From contig SKQX01000150.1 in NCBI GenBank assembly GCA_007118795.1, forward strand, positions 1-20,984: a stretch of 20,984 bases of DNA. Reading direction: 5' to 3'. The notes beneath the pieces were generated by a model. That model worked only from the letters and a program-made list of their open reading frames with translations. It ran no database searches and was not told the origin of the DNA. This DNA comes from Thermoflexales bacterium (lineage in GTDB: Bacteria; Chloroflexota; Anaerolineae; B4-G1). Position numbers and translations under genes: made by a program. Below, in pieces: positions 6,144 through 14,109 of the stretch (the stretch's first letter is position 1; every line of letters begins with the position of its first letter).

Positions 6144-8159
6144 ATGAACGACAATCTAGATCAGCTCTCCATCGACACCCTTCGTACCCTCGCAATGGAC
6201 ACCGTGCAGAGGGCAGCCTCCGGCCATCCCGGCATGCCTATGGGCGCGGCAGATTTGGCCTATGTCCTCTGGACTCGCTTTCTTAAGCACAACCCCACGG
6301 ATCCGGCCTGGCCCAACCGAGACCGGTTCATCCTCTCTGCGGGTCACGGATCCGTGTTGCTCTACAGCCTGCTCCACTTGACCGGCTACCAGCTCTCCCT
6401 TGATGAGCTAAAGAGCTTCCGTCAGTTGGGGAGTTGCACCCCCGGTCACCCTGAGTACGGGCTCACGCCCGGTGTGGAGACGACCACCGGCCCCCTCGGC
6501 CAGGGCTTCGCCAATGGGGTCGGTATGGCCATCGCCGAGCGATTTCTCGCGGCCACCTTCAATCGGCCTCACTATCCCATCTTCGATCACCATACGTATG
6601 CCATCGTGTCCGACGGCGACCTCATGGAAGGGATCAGCCACGAGGCCGCTGCCCTGGCAGGACACTTGGGATTGGACAAGCTGATCTCCCTTTACGATGC
6701 TAACCGAATCTCCATCGAGGGATCCACGGATCTCACCTTCACGGAGAGCGTGGCTGACCGTTTCCGGAGCTGCCATTGGCACGTGCAGGAGGTGAATGGC
6801 CACGACTGGAAGGCCACCGAAGAGGCGATTCGCGCAGCCCGGGAGGAGCTGGAGCGTCCCTCGCTTGTCATCTGCCATACGCACATCGCCTATGGCTCGC
6901 CCAACAAGCAGGATGACGCCGCATCGCACGGAGCCCCCTTGGGAGCGCAGGAGGTTGCCCAGACGAAGGAAGCCCTCGGATGGCCCCCTGATGCCGAGTT
7001 CTGGATCCCCGAAGAGGTTCAGGCCCTTTTCCGGAAGGCCCTGGAACGGGGCCGTCAAGCGCAGGACGTGTGGCAAGATCTCTTTGAGCGCTACACCGAA
7101 GAGTATCCGGACGAGGCGGCGCTCCTCAAGTGCCTCTGGGAGGGTGAGCTCCCCGACGGGTGGCGCGACCTTCTTCCTGCCTTCCATTCCGACGACGGGC
7201 CTTTGGCGACCCGAAGAGCCTCGGGCACGGTTCTGAATGCCATAGCGGATTCGCTGCCAACCCTCGTCGGCGGATCGGCCGATCTGGCTCCGTCGACCAA
7301 GACTTGGCTCGATGGCTACGGGGACTTCCAGCGGGAGAGTCCCACGGGTCGCAACCTCCACTTCGGCGTCCGAGAGCACGCCATGGGCGCTATCCTCAAC
7401 GGCATGGCCCTCCACGGCGAGTTACTCCCCTACGGCGGTACGTTTCTCATCTTTAGCGACTACATGCGTCCGGCGGTCCGGCTGGCTGCTATGATGGGGT
7501 TGCCTGTCATCTACGTGTGGACCCATGACTCCGTGTGGATTGGGGAGGACGGTCCCACTCATCAGCCCATCGAGCACCTGGCAGGACTCAGGGCCATTCC
7601 CAATCTGGAGGTAATCCGACCGGCCGACGCCGGCGAGACCGTCGTGGCTTGGCGTGTCGCCCTCGAGCGTCGGGATGGACCCACCGGGATAGTCCTCTCG
7701 CGCCAATCATTGCCCATTCTGGATCGGAGGGAAAACGCGCCCGCGGCTGATCTGGAGCGCGGAGCCTACGTCCTCAGTGAGGCCCCGGCGGGCTTTCCGG
7801 ACTTGATCCTGATGGCGACTGGTTCTGAGGTGCACGTGGCGCTGGAAGCCCAAGGGATTCTCGTCAGCCAAGGCGTGCAGACGCGTGTCGTCTCGATGCC
7901 CTGCTGGAAGCGTTTCGACGCCCAGTCCGAGTCCTATCGAGACAGGATCCTACCTCCACCCGTCACCAAGCGGCTGGCCATAGAGGCGGCAGCAACTCTG
8001 GGATGGGAGCGCTATGTCGGCTCCCAGGGGGCAGTGATGGGCATGGAGCGCTTCGGTGCCTCCGCTCCAGCTCACGACCTGATGCATCTTTTCGGCTTCA
8101 CCGCTGGGGAGGTGGCGCGGCGTGCGTTGGAGATCGTGGAAGGAGCGCCCCGTGAGTGA
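6144..8159 (+). CDS. tkt: Transketolase
   Basis: Transketolase moves two-carbon ketol units between sugar phosphates in the non-oxidative pentose phosphate pathway, using thiamine diphosphate and a divalent metal. The 671-aa protein is full length. The N-terminus LDQLSIDTLRTLAMDTVQRA leads into SGHPGMPMG with the conserved H28. The thiamine-diphosphate motif SDGDLMEG (156-163) is completed by N187. The pyrimidine domain contains GVREHAMG with the activating E411 and the DSVWIGEDGPTHQPIEHL segment. The C-terminal domain is complete. The ATG is set by an AGGAAGGAG site. The 3' end overlaps fdhD by 8 nt, so the two are co-translated, although no metabolic link between them is obvious. Confidence 0.97.
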   Translation: MNDNLDQLSIDTLRTLAMDTVQRAASGHPGMPMGAADLAYVLWTRFLKHNPTDPAWPNRDRFILSAGHGSVLLYSLLHLTGYQLSLDELKSFRQLGSCTPGHPEYGLTPGVETTTGPLGQGFANGVGMAIAERFLAATFNRPHYPIFDHHTYAIVSDGDLMEGISHEAAALAGHLGLDKLISLYDANRISIEGSTDLTFTESVADRFRSCHWHVQEVNGHDWKATEEAIRAAREELERPSLVICHTHIAYGSPNKQDDAASHGAPLGAQEVAQTKEALGWPPDAEFWIPEEVQALFRKALERGRQAQDVWQDLFERYTEEYPDEAALLKCLWEGELPDGWRDLLPAFHSDDGPLATRRASGTVLNAIADSLPTLVGGSADLAPSTKTWLDGYGDFQRESPTGRNLHFGVREHAMGAILNGMALHGELLPYGGTFLIFSDYMRPAVRLAAMMGLPVIYVWTHDSVWIGEDGPTHQPIEHLAGLRAIPNLEVIRPADAGETVVAWRVALERRDGPTGIVLSRQSLPILDRRENAPAADLERGAYVLSEAPAGFPDLILMATGSEVHVALEAQGILVSQGVQTRVVSMPCWKRFDAQSESYRDRILPPPVTKRLAIEAAATLGWERYVGSQGAVMGMERFGASAPAHDLMHLFGFTAGEVARRALEIVEGAPRE

Positions 8160-8937
8160 CGATGGCGCTAGGCGTGTCACCTACTCCGGCTACTACGGCG
8201 CCGACAGTCGGCCGGTGCGCGGCGTCATCCCGGCTGAGGCCGTCGTGGACCTCGTCGTAAACGGTCGGGCTCTAGTCAACCTGATGTGCACACCGACCCG
8301 CCTGAAGGACCTGGCTCTGGGATTCCTCTTCAATGAAGGGCTGATCGACAGCCTCGACGAGGTGGCGGTCATCGAGTTGTGCGGTCACGGCCAGAGCGTC
8401 GACGTCTGGCTCCGACACGACATCGAGAGACCGGAGCTGCGCGCCATCACCTCTGGTTGCTCAGGCGGAACGACCTTCGGCTCAGCGCAGGAACCGCCTC
8501 AACGGGTCGAATCCGACTTGTTGATTGCGCCCAAGACCGTCACCAGCCTGATGGAGGAGCTTTCGAAGGCATCATCCCTGTATCGTAGAGCCGGCGGTGT
8601 GCACAGCGCGGCTCTGGCTGCTCTTGGGCAGGAAGATCCCCTGATCTGCGTGGCTGAGGACATCGGTCGCCATAACACCCTGGACAAGATCACTGGAGCG
8701 TGGCTGCGAGCGGGAAGACCTACCGAGAGCCTCATCGTGCTCACGAGTGGTCGTGTGAGCTCGGAGATGGTGAGCAAAGTGGCTCGACTGGGTGCCCCCG
8801 TTATCGTGTCGCGTACCTCTCCCACCTCCCTCTCCAAGGAACTGGCGCAGGCCGCGGGTATCACGCTCATCGGTTACACGCGCCGCCGCAGTTTCCGAGT
8901 CTACGCGGGTGAGGAGCGACTGGTGACGGAGTCCTAG
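8152..8937 (+). CDS. fdhD: FdhD-type sulfurtransferase for molybdenum/tungsten enzymes
   Basis: FdhD passes sulfur from a cysteine desulfurase to the Mo/W-bis-MGD cofactor of formate dehydrogenases and related enzymes. The family signature is clear: LMCTPTRLKDLALGFLFNEG near 44-63, GGVHSAAL, and AEDIGRHNTLDKITGAWL with the conserved EDIGRHN. The CxxC region reads TSGCSGG, so C103 is kept and the second cysteine is Gly. I chose the GTG at 8152 because it has a GGAAGGA site 8 nt upstream and gives 261 aa. An in-frame GTG at 8122 would add ten residues with no ribosome site. No formate dehydrogenase or molybdopterin gene is in the window, so its client enzyme is elsewhere. Confidence 0.92.
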   Translation: MSDDGARRVTYSGYYGADSRPVRGVIPAEAVVDLVVNGRALVNLMCTPTRLKDLALGFLFNEGLIDSLDEVAVIELCGHGQSVDVWLRHDIERPELRAITSGCSGGTTFGSAQEPPQRVESDLLIAPKTVTSLMEELSKASSLYRRAGGVHSAALAALGQEDPLICVAEDIGRHNTLDKITGAWLRAGRPTESLIVLTSGRVSSEMVSKVARLGAPVIVSRTSPTSLSKELAQAAGITLIGYTRRRSFRVYAGEERLVTES

Positions 8938-8974
8938 ACCGGGAGGACAACCGCGAGCGGATAGGCCTGCTTCT

Positions 8975-9655
8975 CTATCCCGACCCCTCGGCTCCGGATG
9001 ACAGCTCTTCGACCAGGGGCTCGAAGGATCGTAGCGCACGTATCAGCCGATCCTGCTGGAGACTGCCGGTCAAGTCCCCCCGTGTGCGTTCCAGAACGCC
9101 TCGCAACTGATCGACGCGGTGGCGCAATCCCCCGGTAATCGCATTGGGAAAGTCGAACCCGTTGGCCACATCGTATACGTCGTCCATGATGCCTAACAGA
9201 CGCTCGGCTTCCTCGAGGTTTCCCTTGCGCATCTCGTCCAGAGCTCGGCGCCGGAGCTCGCTGGCCGCCTCGCACAGTCCGTTGAGATAAGAGGGATAGG
9301 TGACGTTCAGGTCTTCCGGCTCCGGGATCTGGTTTCCCTCCACCAGGGCCAGGGTCACGTGCGCTTCCACCAGTTCCTTAAGCGCATCCCGGGTGTACCC
9401 CGCATATCGCAGATCGGGATAGGACTCCAGTGACTCCAGAATCCTGACAGCTAGGTCATCCGCTTGTTTGAGCAATTGACGAGCGGATGGCCACTGATCG
9501 CGGTGGCTGGCACGAATCGCATGACCGCAGAGACGGATCAACTCCCGCGTCCGATGCAGGGCGCTATCCCGCACTGCGTTCCGCATTTCGAAGTCACCGC
9601 GGATACGCTCGGCCACCGTATCCAGATTCTCGATACTGATCGGCACGCGATTCAC
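8975..9655 (-). CDS. Translin/TRAX-family nucleic-acid-binding protein
   Basis: This 226-aa, almost all-helical protein aligns by eye with translin and TRAX along its length. Family landmarks are the helix LKELVEAHVTLALVEG (92-107), the YLNGLCEAASELRRRAL helix (123-139), and a C-terminal DFPNAITGGLRHRVDQLRG segment followed by ERTRGDL. Translin and TRAX bind single-stranded RNA/DNA as oligomeric shells. TRAX-type members are endoribonucleases using an ExxE pair plus later acidic residues. Here E94, E97, E129 and E133 occupy those places, so nuclease activity is plausible (inference). The GTG start overlaps the DUF3467 stop as GTGA and depends on coupling. The family is known mainly from eukaryotes and archaea. 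The last 20 residues are Gly/Ser/Glu-rich and probably disordered. The gene converges with fdhD, leaving a 37-nt gap. Confidence 0.85.
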   Translation of the reverse strand: MNRVPISIENLDTVAERIRGDFEMRNAVRDSALHRTRELIRLCGHAIRASHRDQWPSARQLLKQADDLAVRILESLESYPDLRYAGYTRDALKELVEAHVTLALVEGNQIPEPEDLNVTYPSYLNGLCEAASELRRRALDEMRKGNLEEAERLLGIMDDVYDVANGFDFPNAITGGLRHRVDQLRGVLERTRGDLTGSLQQDRLIRALRSFEPLVEELSSGAEGSG

Positions 9656-9981
9656 TCCTCGGACGGATCCGGCGGGGTGACACCACCGAAGAACTGCTGA
9701 GCCAGTTTGCCTCCGCCCGACGGAAGGTCGATCTCCCCGAACTGAGCCTCGTATTTCTCCAAATTGTCGCTCAGAGCCCGCAGCAGGAGCTTCGCGTGCA
9801 TCGGCGTCGTGACGATCCGGGCGTACACCTTCGACTTGGGTGCATTGGGCAGAACACGCGCGAAGTCGATCACAATCTCGGACGGGGAGTGCGTGATCAT
9901 CGCGAAGTTGGCGTACGTGGCCTCGAGATCCACCGGGACCTCGATGTTGACCTTCTGCTTTCGGGGACGTGCGTTACTCAT
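9652..9981 (-). CDS. DUF3467 domain protein
   Basis: This 109-aa protein fits the DUF3467 family. A basic N-terminus (NARPRKQKVNIEV) is followed by EATYANFAMITHSPSEIVIDFARVLP, then AKVYARIVTTPMHAKLLLRALSDNLEKYEAQFGEI. A Gly/Pro-rich tail ends in DPSEE. No enzymatic function is established for the family. The beta-strand content and basic start would suit a small nucleic-acid- or protein-binding module, but that is a guess. The ATG is well supported by AGGAGGT 6 nt upstream. Its last codons overlap the translin-family start by 4 nt, so the two proteins are very likely made together and may interact. Confidence 0.88.
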   Translation of the reverse strand: MSNARPRKQKVNIEVPVDLEATYANFAMITHSPSEIVIDFARVLPNAPKSKVYARIVTTPMHAKLLLRALSDNLEKYEAQFGEIDLPSGGGKLAQQFFGGVTPPDPSEE

Positions 9982-10091
9982 CTGTGACCTCCTGATGCGG
10001 CGAGTAACTTGAAGCGTGAGCCGGCGAAGCTGGGATCCTGTCGCTCGCCCATAGCGAAATCGAGGACAAACTCCGAACTGCGAGGGAGGAG

Positions 10092-10152
10092 AGACCGCCG
10101 GCCGAGTGCTGCCCGCCTTGGATCAAGATGCCGAGGGCAGGGACGGCGGTCT
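10092..10152 (-). terminator. Nested stem-loop between ssb and DUF3467
   Basis: Three coaxial stems nest here: a perfect 9-bp outer stem (AGACCGCCG at 10092-10100 with 10144-10152), a 6-bp CTGCCC/GGGCAG stem (10109-10114 with 10135-10140), and a 4-bp CTTG/CAAG tip. The structure begins 16 nt after the ssb stop, and a pyrimidine-rich run (TCTCCTCCCTC) follows it on the minus strand. It could be a terminator, attenuator or mRNA-stability element. It has no clean U-tract. Confidence 0.5.
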
Positions 10153-10168
10153 TCTGGCACTGCCTGAG

Positions 10169-10594
10169 CTAGAAGGGGATGTCCCCCGGATCCTCCGCGG
10201 GCGGCTCGTCGGGAATCTCATCCGGACCGCGACCGGGGCCTACGCCGCCCCGCCCCCCCAAGAACTTGACCGTCTGAGCTGTCATCTCGAAAGAGGCCCT
10301 GGGATTGCCGTTCCGGTCAGTCCACACGCGCGGACCGCCCGTCTCCGGATCGGGTTGCAATCGCCCCTCCACAAGGACCTGCCGGCCTTTCTCAAGATAT
10401 TCAGCGCATACCTCGGCCATCCGCCGCCACGCTGTCACGCGGAACCAGGCCGTCTCCTCACCGGGGCTGCCATCCGCGTTCGTCCAGCTCCGATTGGTCG
10501 CCACCGACAGAGTAGTGACCGGCGTTCCGTCAGACGTGTAGCGCAGCTCTGGGTCCTGGCCCAGGTTCCCAACGATTGTGAGTTTTTGATACAT
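10169..10594 (-). CDS. ssb: Single-stranded DNA-binding protein
   Basis: This 141-aa SSB protects single-stranded DNA during replication, repair and recombination. The OB fold spans residues 1-105: MYQKLTIVGNLGQDPELRYT at the start, then the TAWFRVTAWRRMAEVCAEYLEKG core and VEGRLQPDP. The linker is short and Gly/Pro-rich, and the acidic tip ends in DIPF, the hydrophobic end that recruits partner proteins. A strong AGGAGG site lies 7 nt before the ATG. Hairpins flank the gene on both sides (10694-10749 upstream after gdh, 10092-10152 downstream), so it may be a separate transcription unit. It is not in the usual rpsF-ssb-rpsR ribosomal context and may be an additional SSB copy. Confidence 0.95.
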   Translation of the reverse strand: MYQKLTIVGNLGQDPELRYTSDGTPVTTLSVATNRSWTNADGSPGEETAWFRVTAWRRMAEVCAEYLEKGRQVLVEGRLQPDPETGGPRVWTDRNGNPRASFEMTAQTVKFLGGRGGVGPGRGPDEIPDEPPAEDPGDIPF

Positions 10595-10693
10595 GTCGGA
10601 GCCTCCTGTGTTGAAAGGGTTACACTGCCTCCATCTTACTCCAACTTCCGCGGGAGGTCAAACAGGTCGCATCAGTTGCAGAGCCCACTCCTA

Positions 10694-10749
10694 GGATCGG
10701 CGATCCACGCGTGGCTGGGTCGGCAACGACAGGCTGACTCAGCCACGCG
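10694..10749 (-). terminator. Tandem hairpins after the glutamate dehydrogenase gene
   Basis: CGCGTGGCTG (10708-10717) pairs perfectly over 10 bp with 10740-10749. Its loop contains a small GTCG/CGAC stem. A second hairpin, GGATC-3 nt-GATCC, follows at 10694-10706. The first starts 20 nt past the gdh stop on the minus strand. No U-run is present, so it is terminator-like rather than a textbook intrinsic terminator. Confidence 0.5.
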
Positions 10750-10769
10750 CGACGTTCCAGTGAGAGGAC

Positions 10770-12053
10770 TTAGACCCAGCCCCGCAACTTGCAGGCCTCG
10801 GCCACCCGGGCTACGGCCACGATGTAGGCGCCCATGCGGTTCTTCACGCCGTGCTTCTCCGTTGTCTCGTGCACGGCGTCGAATGCTGCCGTCATCTTAG
10901 TGTCCATCCGCTGGTGGACCTCTTCCAATTCCCAGTAGTAGTTGTAGGCGTTCTGGGCCTGCTCGAAATAGGACACGGTCACGCCTCCCGCGTTACAGAC
11001 GAAATCGGGGATCACGTAGACACCCTTCTCGTGCAGCAGGTCGTCCGCTTCCGGCGTGGTGGGACCGTTGGCACCCTCGGCCAGGATCTTAACCTGGGGC
11101 GAGATTCTAGGCGCCGTCTCACGGGTGATGACGTTCTCAATGGCGGCTGGGATCAGTACGTCCACGTCCATCGTCAGCCAGGCGTCTCCCTCCAGCACCT
11201 CATATCCCGCCTCCATCGCCGCATCTTTGTCGATGGTCCCGTAGGCGTCGGTGATCGACGCCAGGAAACCGGGGTCGATACCCTGCTTTCTCTTGTACGT
11301 GTAGGCCGTACGATCGTTCGAGTCCCAGCAGGATACGCACAGCACGCTGCCGCCCAGCATATCGATGTGATTCTCGGCAGCGGACTGCGCCACGTTTCCG
11401 AAGCCCTGAATCGAAGCTGTGGTACCCTCCGAGTCGATCTCCAGCCGTTTCAGTGCTTCTCGAATGGTGACGACCACCCCCAGTCCCGTCGCCGTCCCTC
11501 GCCCCGCCGAACCGCCCAGTGGCAGCGGTTTCCCGGTGATGACGCCGGGTGCGTGATGACCGACCATCGTCTCATACTCATCCAACATCCATGACATGAC
11601 CCGCGGGCTGGTGGCCACATCGGGTGCGGGAACGTCCACGTCCTCCCCGATGAAGCTGGCGATCTCCCGCATGTAAGCCCTGCTCAGCCGCTCGAGCTCC
11701 GTCTCTGAGAGCTCCGTGGGATTACAGACGACGCCCCCCTTGCCACCTCCCAGGGGGAGCCCCACGACGGCCGTCTTCCACGTCATCCAGGCCGCCAGCG
11801 CCCGCACGGTGTTGATCGTCTCCTCCGGGTGGAAGCGAATTCCCCCTTTGGTCGGGCCTAGCGCGTTGTTGTACTGAACGCGATACCCTTTGAAGACTTC
11901 GACGCTGCCGTCGTCCATGCGCACGGGGAGAGTGACGTGGAGCTCGCGCCGCGGCCAGCGCAGCAGCTCATGCGTCGCCTGGTCTAGTCCCATGATCTCA
12001 GCTGCCTCATCAAGCTGGTGCTGCGCCATGGCGAACGGATTCTGTTCAGACAT
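10770..12053 (-). CDS. gdhA: Glu/Leu/Phe/Val dehydrogenase (glutamate dehydrogenase)
   Basis: This 427-aa enzyme oxidatively deaminates glutamate to 2-oxoglutarate, or the reverse, with NAD(P). The substrate domain shows YNNALGPTKGGIRFHP, the WKTAVVGLPLGGGKGG segment with K93 and the catalytic-region K105, and DVPAPDVATSPRVMSWMLDEY. The Rossmann domain carries IQGFGNVAQSAA, followed by NANGPTTPEA- and PDFVCNAGGVTVSYFEW-like motifs (here EGANGPTTPEAD and VSYFEQAQN). I chose the ATG at 12053 because GGAGG lies 8 nt upstream. An upstream in-frame ATG at 12068 would place that site inside the gene. Coenzyme preference cannot be read with confidence. It is followed by strong hairpins before ssb. 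Confidence 0.94.
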   Translation of the reverse strand: MSEQNPFAMAQHQLDEAAEIMGLDQATHELLRWPRRELHVTLPVRMDDGSVEVFKGYRVQYNNALGPTKGGIRFHPEETINTVRALAAWMTWKTAVVGLPLGGGKGGVVCNPTELSETELERLSRAYMREIASFIGEDVDVPAPDVATSPRVMSWMLDEYETMVGHHAPGVITGKPLPLGGSAGRGTATGLGVVVTIREALKRLEIDSEGTTASIQGFGNVAQSAAENHIDMLGGSVLCVSCWDSNDRTAYTYKRKQGIDPGFLASITDAYGTIDKDAAMEAGYEVLEGDAWLTMDVDVLIPAAIENVITRETAPRISPQVKILAEGANGPTTPEADDLLHEKGVYVIPDFVCNAGGVTVSYFEQAQNAYNYYWELEEVHQRMDTKMTAAFDAVHETTEKHGVKNRMGAYIVAVARVAEACKLRGWV

Positions 12054-12242
12054 TCGGTTTGCCTCCATATGGATTGTCTAAGTTTTATGCAGCCGCGGCC
12101 TCCCGCCGGCTGATTCCACTGCGGGCGTGACCCTGGCTCAGAGAGCCTCGCCCGAGCTGTCGAGGACGCTGCCTTGACGAGCCTGGAGCGTCTTCCCATT
12201 ATTGGTTCCTCGGACGAGCTTCACGCCCATCCCGGAATCGAA

Positions 12243-13688
12243 TCACTGGTCCCGTCGATTCTCCAGCTCTTTCTCTGTCAGTTCCCTGGCTATCTGAGGG
12301 TTGGCCTTCCCTCGGGTAGCCCTCATGATCTGTCCGAGGAACCACCCCAGCACCTGTCTCTTCCCTGCGAGGTATTCCTGGACTTGCTCAGGGTTCTCAT
12401 CCAGCGTTCTCCTGACCACTCCCCTCAGCTCTCGAATATCCGAGACCTGCGTCAGGTCGCGTGCCTCAATGATCTCTGGCGCGCGGCGACCTGTGCTTAC
12501 CATCTCGGCCAAGACCTCTCGACCTGTGCTTCGGTTGATCAAGCCGGTGCTTACCAGTTCGATCAGCTCGGCCAGCGCTGCAGCTGGTAGATCAAGCTCC
12601 CCGATGCTCCGGTCAGTACCTTTAAGCAGTCGGAACAACTCGCCCGTGATCCAGTTGGCGGCCTGCTTGGCATCGACTCCCGTCTCAACCACACGCTCGA
12701 AGGTGTCCGCCACGGCCCGGTCTTCCGCAAGCACCCTGGCGTCATACGCGCTCAGTCCGTGTGTCACCACGAAGCGCGCCCGCTTCGCTTCCGGCAACTC
12801 AGGCAGCTGGCCCCGTAGGGATTCCACCTTCTTACGGCTAATCTCCAAAGGAGGGATGTCCGGATCCGGGAAATACCGGTAGTCGTGGGCAAACTCCTTG
12901 CTCCGCTGCGGTACAGTCACACCGGCGTCCTCGTCCCAACCGACTGTTTCCTGTTCGACCGTGTCACCGCTCTCCAGAGCTGCGCTCTGAAGCTCGATCT
13001 CGTAAGCGACGGAGTCGCGGAGCGCTCGAAACGAGTTCAGATTCTTGATCTCGCGACGGATCCCCATCAGCTCTGAACCCTCCGGTCGCACGCTCACGTT
13101 GGCCTCGAAGCGCATGACGCCCGCCTCCATCTCTCCAGTGTTGACCTCTAAGTAGACTAGAATCTCATGCAGTGCTTCCCCGTAGGCTCGTGCTTCATCT
13201 GCCGAACACAAGTCCGGCTCCGACACGATCTCCAGCAAAGGTACGCCTGCTCGGTTGAGATCGACCCGGCTGACTCGACCATCGTGGTAGAGCTTGCCGG
13301 CATCCTCCTCCAAGTGAGCCCGCCTTATCCCGACCCGTTTTCGTGTGCCCCCGCTGTCGATCTCCAGATACCCGTCCGCCGCCAGTGGGAGAGCATACTG
13401 GGAGATCTGGTACCCTTTGGGCAGGTCTGGGTAGAAGTAGGACTTCCGGGCGAAACGGTTGGTCGGCAGGATGTCACAGCGGAGAGCCAGAGCGGTCTTG
13501 ATGGCGATGTCTACGGCCCTGCTGTTGACCACGGGCAGAACACCCGGCATACCCGCACATACGGGACAGACGTAGATGTTCGGTGCCACGTCGCCCGTGT
13601 CGGCGACCACCGGACACCCGCAGAACATCTTGGAGCAAGTGTGAATCTGAGCGTGGACTTCCAGGCCGATGACGGCTTCGTATCGCAT
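12243..13688 (-). CDS. gatB: Aspartyl/glutamyl-tRNA amidotransferase subunit B
   Basis: GatB is the kinase/transamidase subunit of GatCAB, which converts Glu-tRNA(Gln) or Asp-tRNA(Asn) to the amide form. The 481-aa protein begins YEAVIGLEVHAQIHT. It has zinc-site cysteines in FCGCP (C23, C25) and VCPVC (C41, C44), then RKSYFYPDLPKGYQISQYALPLA, the HLEEDAGKLYHDG loop and DLNRAGVPLLEIVSEPD. The C-terminal YqeY-like tail domain is complete and ends in a basic ELENRRDQ. I placed the start at 13688 because family members begin at the MRYEAVIG equivalent. An in-frame ATG at 13724 would add 12 residues with no ribosome site. gatA and gatC are not in the window. Confidence 0.96.
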   Translation of the reverse strand: MRYEAVIGLEVHAQIHTCSKMFCGCPVVADTGDVAPNIYVCPVCAGMPGVLPVVNSRAVDIAIKTALALRCDILPTNRFARKSYFYPDLPKGYQISQYALPLAADGYLEIDSGGTRKRVGIRRAHLEEDAGKLYHDGRVSRVDLNRAGVPLLEIVSEPDLCSADEARAYGEALHEILVYLEVNTGEMEAGVMRFEANVSVRPEGSELMGIRREIKNLNSFRALRDSVAYEIELQSAALESGDTVEQETVGWDEDAGVTVPQRSKEFAHDYRYFPDPDIPPLEISRKKVESLRGQLPELPEAKRARFVVTHGLSAYDARVLAEDRAVADTFERVVETGVDAKQAANWITGELFRLLKGTDRSIGELDLPAAALAELIELVSTGLINRSTGREVLAEMVSTGRRAPEIIEARDLTQVSDIRELRGVVRRTLDENPEQVQEYLAGKRQVLGWFLGQIMRATRGKANPQIARELTEKELENRRDQ

Positions 13689-14034
13689 ACTGATATAGGC
13701 TGCTGCTTGCCACTGTGACCGCATTCGTCATTCTAAGGAGCGGAGGAAGAAACGCACCGGCTGAAGCGCAGCGGCTGGACCGACGAAGGACCTCGCTCAC
13801 ACTGGCCACAGAAAAACCCTGCGTGGGCGCACTACCGCCAACCAGGATGCTCCCCTTGCCCGCGTGCAATTGGGGTACTAGCCTTCGTCTTTCTTCCCAG
13901 GACGACGGCGCGACGTATCAATTATACCCCACTCCCTACATTCCACCATAGGTCCACACGCGTACGTACGCTCACCCCAACTGCCTCAGCCCTGCACGGC
14001 TGCACCATCATCCTACGGCCAGTCCAGTCCCATC

Positions 14035-14049
14035 TGTCAGCTGCTGACA
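14035..14049. promoter_or_regulatory. Inverted repeat, possible operator
   Basis: TGTCAGC and GCTGACA are perfect 7-nt half sites around a single T. Compact symmetry like this is typical of dimeric regulator sites. No cognate regulator is in the window. Confidence 0.25.
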
Positions 14050-14088
14050 CCCAGCGTCGACAGCGACAGGCCCGCTCGCTGCCGTATT

Positions 14089-14109
14089 CCCTCTCTCCTG
14101 GGGAGAGGG
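14089..14109. repeat. CCCTCTCC/GGAGAGGG hairpin repeat, copy 2
   Basis: CCCTCTC and GAGAGGG pair around a short loop. The flanks resemble copy 1 at 2142-2163. It lies about 55 nt beyond the aminotransferase stop and could also act as that gene's transcription-end hairpin. Confidence 0.55.

Noticed and set aside
6408..7415. 335-residue open frame opposite the transketolase gene
   Set aside because: Antisense shadow of a clearly coding, well-conserved gene; the product resembles no family.
10106..11594. Plus-strand open frames across ssb and glutamate dehydrogenase
   Set aside because: Both real genes on the minus strand are unmistakable; the plus-strand frames have no domain or ribosome site.
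12069..12242. Possible tRNA between gatB and glutamate dehydrogenase
   Set aside because: A GAATCGAATC-like string suggested a T-loop, but no cloverleaf could be drawn around it.
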